Shown here: piece after piece, positions 1 to 6,546 of the stretch
Layout: every line of letters starts with the position of its first letter
Position numbering within the stretch: position 1 is the stretch's first letter
Source: Acetobacter fabarum
GTDB lineage: Bacteria > Pseudomonadota > Alphaproteobacteria > Acetobacterales > Acetobacteraceae
NCBI RefSeq assembly: GCF_011516925.1
Contig: NZ_WOTG01000002.1
Location: 186,001 to 250,000 of the forward strand
DNA: 64,000 nucleotides
Direction: 5' to 3'
Translations under genes and position numbers: made by a program
The notes under the pieces: generated by a model
What the model was told of the DNA's origin: nothing
The model's input: the letters and a program-made list of their open reading frames with translations, nothing else
Databases searched by the model: none

Positions 1-2
1 GC

Positions 3-761
3 AGGCGTGGGCATATGCCTGCACTCAAGCCCCTTGCGACGTTAAGCTATGGGGGCAACACCGTTATACTGCGTGGCACCAACCCGCTGATGGGACAGTG
101 GCCCACGGGGGATAAGGGGCGTGAGGCTTTTGAGACATGGCGCGCTACAATCAGCCGCCGTCCAAGGCTTTCTGTTGTGCATATGTATTCAACCCATTTT
201 CTTATCCTCAAGCGGTTCCTGTTATCCATAGGGGTGAACATGGAGCAGGATATTGAAATTCAGGTCATGCCCCCGCCTGATATTATCAGCGCCCTGATGA
301 ATGGCTCCATAGATGGCGGGTGTGTAGGCCCGCCATGGGGGACAGAAGCCTGCCTGCAAAACCTTGCTTTTCTGGCTGGTGGTTCTCAAACCGTTATGCC
401 GCGTCATATTGAAAAGCAGTTTGTTGTGCCACAAGGCACGTCTCAAAATCAGGATGTCTGCAAAGCAATTATCAACGCGCTGAACGATGCCAGGATTTTT
501 TTGCGCAATGCGGAAAACAGGCAGACTGTTGCGCATGACCTAGCCGCACCGCTGGAAGAAAAAGGATTAAACCTGCCCGAAGCCGCAACCCTTAAAACCT
601 TGAGTGGCGAAGGCTTTACAGAAAAAACACATTACATCCATGGCCATACAGAAGCAGGGAATGTGGCGTGGATGCTGGATGACATGCAGGGGCTGGGCTG
701 GATCACTCAAACGGAACACAGTTTTCTGGAAGAAAAATGGAACGTGCCATTGTTGTTTTAA
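3..761 (+). CDS. NrtA/CmpA-type ABC transporter substrate-binding protein, 5'-truncated by the window edge
   Basis: The reading frame is already open at the first base, and the protein resembles the C-terminal two thirds of nitrate/bicarbonate-type periplasmic binding proteins (NrtA/CmpA family). Residues such as NGSIDGGCVGPPWG match the ligand-pocket region in which these proteins discriminate ligands, and the stretch before it fits the 'latent start, then SYGGNT' pattern of the family. An internal ATG at 15 is probably not the true start, because family members carry well over 100 further residues upstream. Related soluble forms act as nitrate sensors with ANTAR regulators, so the role could be sensing or transport. 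The downstream neighbour is unrelated. The family assignment is fairly sure, the ligand is not. Confidence 0.7.
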   Translation, partial: RRGHMPALKPLATLSYGGNTVILRGTNPLMGQWPTGDKGREAFETWRATISRRPRLSVVHMYSTHFLILKRFLLSIGVNMEQDIEIQVMPPPDIISALMNGSIDGGCVGPPWGTEACLQNLAFLAGGSQTVMPRHIEKQFVVPQGTSQNQDVCKAIINALNDARIFLRNAENRQTVAHDLAAPLEEKGLNLPEAATLKTLSGEGFTEKTHYIHGHTEAGNVAWMLDDMQGLGWITQTEHSFLEEKWNVPLLF

Positions 762-886
762 GCAATGATGGCACGCTTCTGTGCGCATTCTCTGGTTGGT
801 ATGGTGGGGCGCAATCAGTGGAGATATTCCACAGGAAGTGGAACAAAACCTGCCATGCAATTTATTGAGTGCAGACAGAATTTTGA

Positions 887-1012
887 AATAGAAGGCAATA
901 TATTACAAGAAGGCGTGACGCTCATAATGTGGGGAGCGGATGGACCATGTCTGACAGACGAGACAAGAAATCCGGTGTGTTCGATTTTTCACTCAACCCG
1001 ATAAAGGACTAG
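887..1012 (+). pseudogene. Possible C-terminal remnant of a CDI or polymorphic toxin
   Basis: This frame is open from just after a TGA at 884-886 to a TAG at 1010-1012, which lies two bases before the immunity gene start at 1015. The translation ends SGVFDFSLNPIKD and has no obvious start codon or ribosome site of its own. A second frame (765-1004) is also open across the same DNA and reads like protein in its first half, which could mean a frameshift near 900-930. In CDI loci the toxin end of CdiA lies immediately upstream of cdiI with this kind of spacing. The position fits a decayed toxin tail, but I cannot match the residues to a toxin family. Confidence 0.25.
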
Positions 1013-1014
1013 TC

Positions 1015-1455
1015 ATGTTTGACCTGTTTTTAGAAAAAAGTGATAATTTCTATGATGAAGACGGGTACTGGGGGAAAATAATTATCAATGATTTCAATGA
1101 GAGGTTTTTTTCGAATACAACTTTTTTCGATAAGGCTTCTTACCAGAAACAATGGCGGCATGCTGCAGAGTTACTTTTAAAGAAGAAAAAATCTTATTTT
1201 CTTGTTGATGTTCATAATCCAAACACATCTAATTTCTTTATGTCTTGGCCGTGTTATTTACAAGGTGATATTGTTTATTTGCAAAATTGGATGATTCTTG
1301 CTGATCAACATCCATTGGATAAAATAATTTCTAATGAGGCTGATTTGGGAGATTTAAGGTTTACCAATGAAGATGATCAAAAAATATCAACTTGGGAAAC
1401 CGACATACAGTCATTTGTTAATTTTAAAGATAAAATCAATAAAATCCAAGAATGA
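1015..1455 (+). CDS. CdiI-family contact-dependent growth inhibition immunity protein
   Basis: This 146-residue, acidic, probably cytosolic protein has the layout of one CdiI family: an early YWGKIIINDF motif, then KASYQKQW, then a FLVDVHNP strand and a MSWPCYLQGDIVYLQN segment. Such proteins bind and neutralise the toxic C-terminal domain of a cognate CdiA exoprotein delivered by neighbouring cells. The gene is strikingly AT-rich (about 30% GC by eye) against a GC-rich chromosome, which points to transfer. No cdiA or cdiB gene is present in the window, so it looks like an orphan immunity gene unless the partner genes lie upstream. The start ATG follows TAG by two bases. Family assignment is from memory of the motif pattern. 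Confidence 0.65.
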   Translation: MFDLFLEKSDNFYDEDGYWGKIIINDFNERFFSNTTFFDKASYQKQWRHAAELLLKKKKSYFLVDVHNPNTSNFFMSWPCYLQGDIVYLQNWMILADQHPLDKIISNEADLGDLRFTNEDDQKISTWETDIQSFVNFKDKINKIQE

Positions 1456-2038
1456 TAATTCAATAGAAACTTCGAAAAAATATTGATTAAAGAAACAAGT
1501 ATCAGAGTTTAGTAGCAATTTTGACGAAGCCAACTGGAAGGCCAATTATGGGCGCACTTTGCTTGGAGTGGCCGGAAGCACTGGCATTGTGGTTCCGAGG
1601 CATAGGAATATAGCCATTTCTGGCTTGGGGGGCAGCGATAGCGTGGGAAGTCAGCGGTCTCGGTCAGGCTGTTTCCTATGGGCTGCCCTGCAATATAGTA
1701 GCCCGAACACGCAGACAATTCCGGTCAGTGTAATGATGAACAAGCCTTACGGATGCAGTTTCCGCATCGGGGGCAGCACCTGGCAGAAGCCAGACAGATA
1801 CCATTCTCAACCGGGTGGGAAGGTGCTCACTATTGAACGAACACTTAGGCTTCTTGCTGTTGAAGTTGTTTCCATCGCTCTGGAAGTAAGTAAGGAGATG
1901 GCAGCCAACAGGTGCCAGTGTTGTTCCAACTGTCGCAGTGCCTTTGTAGGCGGGTGTAAAAATGCGAACACGCACAAAGAGCGATGAGCACAAATTACAT
2001 CAAATTGTCACGGGGGGATGCAGTTTACTGCGTTATAA
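1456..2038. other. Intergenic stretch with no recognisable gene, flanking the tRNA-Phe 3' end
   Basis: About 580 bases separate the immunity gene from tRNA-Phe. The first 60 bases are AT-rich like the immunity gene, and the rest returns to moderate GC. Open frames of 105 to 142 codons exist on both strands (for example 1559-1987 plus and 1676-1993 minus), but none has a ribosome site with a sensible start, a family motif or a plausible composition. It may be decayed mobile or accessory DNA. I saw no transposase motif and no terminal inverted repeats. Confidence 0.5.
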
Positions 2039-2114
2039 TGGTGCCCAAGACCGGGATCGAACCAGTGACACTGCGATTTTCAGTCGCATGCTCTACCAAC
2101 TGAGCTACTTGGGC
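2039..2114 (-). tRNA. tRNA-Phe (GAA)
   Basis: On the minus strand the sequence folds as a standard 76-nt tRNA: acceptor stem GCCCAAG/CTTGGGC, D-arm AGCTCAGTTGGTAGAGC, anticodon stem-loop GCGACTGAAAATCGC with anticodon GAA, T-arm GGTTCGATCC, discriminator A and an encoded CCA end. Its 3' end faces the accessory region at 1-2038, the usual orientation for islands that integrate into tRNA genes. Confidence 0.97.
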
Positions 2115-2169
2115 ACCGCAGCCTTGCGGCGTGAGAGAGGATTTATCTCAGCTCGCTGTAGAGATCAAG

Positions 2170-2352
2170 TCATGTTTCATCATTTATTTCAGGTTTTTCA
2201 CCATCCGGTTCCTGAACAGGTTCGCCGGGGATGCGGTAGTTGCCGCCAAACCAGCGGCCAAGGTCCACATCCGCACAACGGCGGGAGCAGAAAGGGCGGT
2301 AGTCAGGGGTGCTGGGTTGCCCGCAGATCGGGCATTTGGTGGCTTTGCTCAT
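2170..2352 (-). CDS. yacG: DNA gyrase inhibitor / zinc-binding protein YacG
   Basis: This 60-residue protein carries the four-cysteine zinc knuckle of YacG (CPICG near residue 7, then FCSRRCADVDLGRWF). E. coli YacG binds GyrB and inhibits gyrase. The start MSKATKCPIC is chosen because its ATG overlaps the stop of the upstream ribonuclease gene by one base (TGATG), a typical translational coupling; an in-frame ATG 21 bases earlier would only add residues that the family lacks. It is the last gene of the hisG-to-yacG cluster, just before tRNA-Phe. The acidic tail (PGEPVQEPDGEKPE) is typical of alphaproteobacterial forms. Confidence 0.93.
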   Translation of the reverse strand: MSKATKCPICGQPSTPDYRPFCSRRCADVDLGRWFGGNYRIPGEPVQEPDGEKPEINDET

Positions 2353-3437
2353 CAGGATTCCTGAACAGTCCATGTCAAATCGGGCAGGGCGTGGTTTGTG
2401 TGCAGGCTCAGCTTGTGGCCAAGCTGGCGTGCGCAGTCGGCCACGGCTTCGGGGTCCTGCTCCAGTGCGCGGATAATGCCTGCTCCACCCGTTATCTGCG
2501 TTGTCTGGGGGGCATGCACCAGAATATGCCGGAGCACCCGCAGCGCGCGGCCGTGCGGGCTGTTCAGCAGCTCGGGCAGGGAAGGGTAAATACGGGCACG
2601 CACAATTTCTATCAGTCCAAGGGCAGTAATGCCCAGGCAGCGCGGGTTAAGCGGGTCTGGCTTGAGCGCGGCATTAACCGGCTCCAACAAGGCCTGGCGC
2701 TTGCGGGTGGCAAGGCCTGCCGGGTCTATCAGAATGGCCCCAGACAGGTTGCGTAGCCGGATCTGGCGCATCAGTGCGGGCAGGGCATCGCGGTTGGCAG
2801 CAAATTGCGCGGTCTGTTTGGTACGGCCCGTTTGTGCGGGGGGCGCGTCCATATCAATCGCGATCAGAGCAGGGGTGGGGGTTATGGTTGCTTCCATGCC
2901 ACCGGGCAGGGCAACAAGCGGTTCCTCCAGCGCGTCACAGGCTGCGGCTATGGAGTCGGGGTAGGGGGCAAAACCCGGTTCACGCCGGTCACGGAGTGCG
3001 GGTGGGATAAGGGCTGCTGCTGCCGGGCTGTCCACCACCACAGCAGCGGTAGGCCACAAGGCTGCCAGCCGGGCCAGTGGTGTGGGGCCGGGGGTTACAA
3101 GCCCCTTTTGCTCCGAGGCTACGTCAGCGGCCAGCAGGCGCAGGCGCAGGCCCTTGCCACCCTGCGCGGCACGGCTGACCTCCACCGTGACGGCCTGCCC
3201 CTCCGTTAGTTTAGGGGCGTTGTTCTGCAAGGGTAAAAAACCGCTCTGGTTACCACCAAGCGCAACAAAAGCGCCCCCCATGGCTGGGGTCAGGGCTTCT
3301 ATGCGGGCGTGGTATACGCTGCCCACCATGTCCGGGGCAGCGGGGCGCCAGAGCGCAAAATCCAGCAACGTGTCGTTTTTGGTAACGGCAATGCGCATTT
3401 CGCCGGGGAAGGTGGCAATGCGCAGGAACAGGCTCAC
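2352..3437 (-). CDS. Ribonuclease E/G family protein (RNase G-like, short form)
   Basis: This 361-residue protein begins with MSLFLRIATFPGEMRIAVTK and has a degenerate S1-like segment (GSVYHARIEAL, then GAFVALGGNQSGFLPL), followed by a catalytic-like region with a LIAIDMDAPP motif near residue 190 and an LSGAILIDPAG motif further on. Full-length RNase E in this genome (6547-9300) has AIDVNSGK and LIVIDFIDM at the equivalent places, so the first metal-binding Asp is present but the context is altered. The Zn-link CPxC motif is absent. It sits between maf and yacG, where alphaproteobacteria usually carry this paralogue. The start is GTG at 3437, overlapping the maf stop by four bases (GTGA). 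Activity on RNA is likely but unproven. Confidence 0.85.
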   Translation of the reverse strand: MSLFLRIATFPGEMRIAVTKNDTLLDFALWRPAAPDMVGSVYHARIEALTPAMGGAFVALGGNQSGFLPLQNNAPKLTEGQAVTVEVSRAAQGGKGLRLRLLAADVASEQKGLVTPGPTPLARLAALWPTAAVVVDSPAAAALIPPALRDRREPGFAPYPDSIAAACDALEEPLVALPGGMEATITPTPALIAIDMDAPPAQTGRTKQTAQFAANRDALPALMRQIRLRNLSGAILIDPAGLATRKRQALLEPVNAALKPDPLNPRCLGITALGLIEIVRARIYPSLPELLNSPHGRALRVLRHILVHAPQTTQITGGAGIIRALEQDPEAVADCARQLGHKLSLHTNHALPDLTWTVQES

Positions 3438-4066
3438 GCTAGCCAGCCACCGGGTTGCCCGCGCAGGAGTTGGCCTGTTTCAAACAAGGGGAGGCCAATA
3501 ACACCCGAGGCACTCCCGGACAGAGCCCGGATAAAACCAGCCGCATGGCCTTGCAGGGCATACCCGCCCGCTTTGCCAGACCAGTCCCCCGCATCCAGCA
3601 GGGCATCAATCTGGTAGGGTGTCAGGCGTGAGAATGTTACGGCGGTTTCCACCAGCCGTGTGCCATGCCGCCCAAGGGGCCAACTGGCTGTGGGGGCAAC
3701 CACAACGCAGGTCAGCACGGTGTGCCGCCTGCCAGAGAGACGCTCCAGACAGAAGCGTGCACTCTCCCGGTCTTCGGCCTTGGGCAGAATACGCCGGCCA
3801 AGGGCCACCACCGTATCGGCTGCCAGTACCAGAGCAGGGTCTTCCAGCGTTGCGGCAACGCATCTGGCTTTTTCGGTTGCCACGCGCTGGGCATAGGCCC
3901 TTGGCGTTTCACCCTTTGCGGGTGTTTCGTCAATATTGGCAGGCAGAACGCGGTCGGGCACAAGCCCGATCTGTTCCAGCAAAGCGATACGGCGGGGGGA
4001 GGCGGACGCGAGAACCAGCAGAGGGGCTGTAGCCTGCCCCGCCTGTGTCTGCCCGGAGGAAGTCAT
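3434..4066 (-). CDS. maf: Maf-family nucleoside triphosphate pyrophosphatase
   Basis: The protein has the Maf signature LASASPRRIALLEQIG near residue 17, followed by DETPAKGETP and the LAADTVVALGRRILPKAED block that carries the catalytic Asp. Maf proteins hydrolyse dTTP, UTP or modified nucleotides and act in nucleotide-pool cleaning. Which subgroup (YhdE-like or YceF-like) applies cannot be decided here. The length of 210 residues is normal. The gene starts two bases after the infA stop and overlaps the next ribonuclease gene by four bases, so these genes are translated as one operon. Confidence 0.93.
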   Translation of the reverse strand: MTSSGQTQAGQATAPLLVLASASPRRIALLEQIGLVPDRVLPANIDETPAKGETPRAYAQRVATEKARCVAATLEDPALVLAADTVVALGRRILPKAEDRESARFCLERLSGRRHTVLTCVVVAPTASWPLGRHGTRLVETAVTFSRLTPYQIDALLDAGDWSGKAGGYALQGHAAGFIRALSGSASGVIGLPLFETGQLLRGQPGGWLA

Positions 4067-4068
4067 GC

Positions 4069-4287
4069 TTACTTGAAGCGGAAGGTGATACGACCTTTGG
4101 ACAGGTCATAAGGGGTCATTTCCACATTCACCCGGTCACCCGCCAGAACGCGAATACGGTTCTTGCGCATCTTGCCGCTGGTATGGGCGAGAATAACGTG
4201 TTCGTTGTCCAGCTTTACGCGGAACATGGCATTAGGCAGCAGTTCGGTCACTGTGCCGCTAAATTCGATCATGTCTTCTTTAGACAT
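4069..4287 (-). CDS. infA: Translation initiation factor IF-1
   Basis: The 72-residue protein matches IF-1 end to end: [19 protein letters not shown], then [25 protein letters not shown] and a C-terminal [12 protein letters not shown], which together form a single S1-type OB fold. It binds the ribosomal A site during initiation. It lies 69 bases after hisD, long enough for its own promoter, and directly precedes maf. Confidence 0.98.
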   Translation of the reverse strand: MSKEDMIEFSGTVTELLPNAMFRVKLDNEHVILAHTSGKMRKNRIRVLAGDRVNVEMTPYDLSKGRITFRFK

Positions 4288-4356
4288 TGCATCCTTCGTG
4301 TATGTTGAAACTGACGGAAGTTTGGTCAGCAGATATGGTTGAGGGGCGCTTGGCGG

Positions 4357-5670
4357 TCAAGCATTAGGTGTTTGCTCTGCCAGGGCATCCAGCCGGGCAG
4401 AAACGCTAAGGGCGTGGGCTTGCAGCCCTTCGGCATGGGCCAGAGCCACGGCGGAAGGGCCAATCCGGCGCAGGGCATCCGGCCCGCCGGAAAGGAAAGT
4501 GGTGCGCTTCATGAAGTCGTAAATCGACAGGCCGGAGGCAAAGCGCGCGGTGCGTGATGTGGGCAGAACATGGTTTGGCCCCCCCACGTAATCGCCTACC
4601 GCTTCCGGGCAGAAACGGCCAAGGAATGCGGCTCCCGCGTGCCGGACATGGACAAAAAGGGCCTCGGGGTCATCCACCATCAGCTCCAGATGTTCGGGTG
4701 CCAGACGGTTGGCCAGTTCCACGGCTTCCAGCAGATCGCGGGTGATCAGCACAGCCCCGTTACGGGCCCAGCTTGCACTGGCAATGGCCGTGCGGGAGAG
4801 AACCTTAAGTTCTGCATCCACAGCCGCAATGACCTTGTCGGCAAAAGCTGAATCGGGGGTAATCAGGGTGGCCTGTGCAAGTTCGTCATGCTCGGCCTGC
4901 GCCAGCAGGTCGAGTGCGATCACACGCGGGTCGGACCCCGAATCGGCAATGACCACCACATCGGACGGTCCTGCAATGCTATCAATCCCCACATGGCCAA
5001 AGACCTGCCGCTTGGCTTCGGCCACATAGGCGTTGCCGGGGCCAACAATGCGGTCAACGGGGCGGATGGTCTGGGTGCCATAAGCCATGGCCCCAACGGC
5101 CTGTGCGCCACCTACCCGGTAGATTTCTGTCACGCCTGCGCGTGCGGCTGCGGCAAGCACCAGCGGGTTGATCACCCCGTCAGGCGTTGGCACGCACATG
5201 GCCAGCCGGCTGACCCCGGCCACCTTGGCGGGAATGGCGTTCATCAGCACGGAGGAGGGGTAAGCCGCCTTGCCACCGGGCACATACAGCCCTGCCGCAT
5301 CTAGCGGAATCCAGCGCATGCCCAGCGTCATGCCCTCGGCATCCGTGTAGCGCATGTCGGATGGAAGCTGTTTTTGGTGGAAGCTTTCAATCCGCCGGGC
5401 TGCCACGTCCAATGCTTCAAGCAGTTCGGGGCTGACCTGTGCCGTGGCTTCGGCAATTTCCTGCGCTGTAAAGGCCAGCGTGGCCGGGGTTACGGGCAGG
5501 CGGTCAAAGCGTTCGGTCAGGGCGCACAGGGCGGCGTCGCCCTCCTTGCGCACGGAGGCCAGAATATTGGCCACGGGGGTTGTAACTTCCTGCCCCTGTT
5601 CTTCCCGGTTGGTCAGCAGCGCGTTGAAGGCGCTCTCAAAACCGGCATCACGCGTATTAAGCCGTTTCAT
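4357..5670 (-). CDS. hisD: Histidinol dehydrogenase
   Basis: This 437-residue zinc enzyme carries out the last two steps of histidine synthesis, converting L-histidinol to L-histidine with NAD+. Visible signatures are VGPGNAYVAEAKRQVFG, IAGPSDVVVIADSGSDP, the RLAPEHLEL segment and GPNHVLPTSRTARF. Length and order of motifs are normal. It follows hisG by 22 bases and is followed by infA, the common alphaproteobacterial arrangement. Confidence 0.97.
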   Translation of the reverse strand: MKRLNTRDAGFESAFNALLTNREEQGQEVTTPVANILASVRKEGDAALCALTERFDRLPVTPATLAFTAQEIAEATAQVSPELLEALDVAARRIESFHQKQLPSDMRYTDAEGMTLGMRWIPLDAAGLYVPGGKAAYPSSVLMNAIPAKVAGVSRLAMCVPTPDGVINPLVLAAAARAGVTEIYRVGGAQAVGAMAYGTQTIRPVDRIVGPGNAYVAEAKRQVFGHVGIDSIAGPSDVVVIADSGSDPRVIALDLLAQAEHDELAQATLITPDSAFADKVIAAVDAELKVLSRTAIASASWARNGAVLITRDLLEAVELANRLAPEHLELMVDDPEALFVHVRHAGAAFLGRFCPEAVGDYVGGPNHVLPTSRTARFASGLSIYDFMKRTTFLSGGPDALRRIGPSAVALAHAEGLQAHALSVSARLDALAEQTPNA

Positions 5671-5692
5671 GGAATCCGATCTGCCTTACACA

Positions 5693-6418
5693 TTATTTTG
5701 CAGCGGTTGTGGTGCCCGCAAGCGCCGTGCGGAAGCGGGAGAGAATGCAGTCAATCTGGTCAGGGCGGGTTTTGAGCGCCGTGCGGTTGATAATCAGGCG
5801 GCTGGAAACCTGCGCAATGGTTTCAACCTCTTTCAGCCCGTTGGCCCGCAGTGTGGAGCCGGTATCCACCAGATCCACAATCAGGCGGGACAGGCCAAGC
5901 ATGGGGGCCAGTTCCATCGCGCCGTGCAGGTGTACAATGGTAGCGTTAATACCGCGTGCGGCAAAAAAGCGGCGGGTAATGGCGGGGTATTTGGTCGCCA
6001 CCCGAACTTCCGACCAGCGCGCCCATTCCTGCGGGTCATGCGGCAGGTGGGCTGGCTGGGCCACGGCAATGCGGCACGCCCCTATGCCAAGGTCCAGCGG
6101 TGCATAAATTTCGGGGTAGTCAAATTCCATCAGCACGTCAGAGCCGCAAATGCCAACCTGCGCGCCGCCTGCGGCAACAAAGGTGGCTACGTCAAACGAG
6201 CGAACGCGCACGATGTCCACGCCGGGGTCTTCGGTGGAAAAACGCAGCTTACGGCTGCTATCGCCAAGGCAATCGGCCGAAGGGGCCATGCCGGTACCCG
6301 CCATAAGGGGGGTTACGGCCTTGAGAATACGGCCCTTGGGCAGGGCCAGAACCATCTGCCCGTCATGGCCCGCACCGAGCGCGTTGGCGGTCTGGGGGTC
6401 TGGAAAGGGCTGGTTCAT
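5693..6418 (-). CDS. hisG: ATP phosphoribosyltransferase, short (HisZ-dependent) form
   Basis: HisG catalyses the first step of histidine synthesis, joining ATP and PRPP. The protein shows LALPKGRILKAVTPLM, then RSFDVATFVAAGGAQVGICG and VDLVDTGSTLRANGL, the PRPP-binding segment. At about 241 residues it lacks the regulatory C-terminal ACT-like domain of long HisG, so it is expected to need HisZ as regulatory partner; no hisZ is in this window. The start MNQPFPD at 6418 is preferred over an ATG 18 bases upstream, although neither has a strong ribosome site. Confidence 0.95.
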   Translation of the reverse strand: MNQPFPDPQTANALGAGHDGQMVLALPKGRILKAVTPLMAGTGMAPSADCLGDSSRKLRFSTEDPGVDIVRVRSFDVATFVAAGGAQVGICGSDVLMEFDYPEIYAPLDLGIGACRIAVAQPAHLPHDPQEWARWSEVRVATKYPAITRRFFAARGINATIVHLHGAMELAPMLGLSRLIVDLVDTGSTLRANGLKEVETIAQVSSRLIINRTALKTRPDQIDCILSRFRTALAGTTTAAK

Positions 6419-6498
6419 GCAAACTCCGGCAGGCAAGGCATTGAAATGCGGCCTGCTCTCCTAGCACAAGGTGGCCGGGAAGAAAAACCGGCAGCCTG

Positions 6499-6533
6499 TT
6501 TTCCGGGTGGAAGACGTTCCTCCACCCGGAAAA
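6499..6533 (-). terminator. Perfect hairpin downstream of rne
   Basis: A 13-bp perfect inverted repeat (TTTTCCGGGTGGA at 6499-6511 and its complement at 6521-6533) encloses a nine-base loop, starting 14 bases after the rne stop. The stem itself ends in A:T pairs, but no separate T run follows, so it may act as a 3' stabilising or Rho-assisted structure rather than a classic intrinsic terminator. Confidence 0.55.
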
Positions 6534-6546
6534 GACAGTGCGGGTT

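Noticed and set aside
765..1004. Open frame of 79 codons between the NrtA-like gene and the immunity gene
   Set aside because: The start has no ribosome site, and the second half disagrees with the frame that ends next to cdiI. It is kept only as part of the possible toxin remnant.
1559..1987. Open frame of 142 codons upstream of tRNA-Phe
   Set aside because: No start signal or recognisable motif, and a similarly long frame exists on the other strand, as expected by chance.
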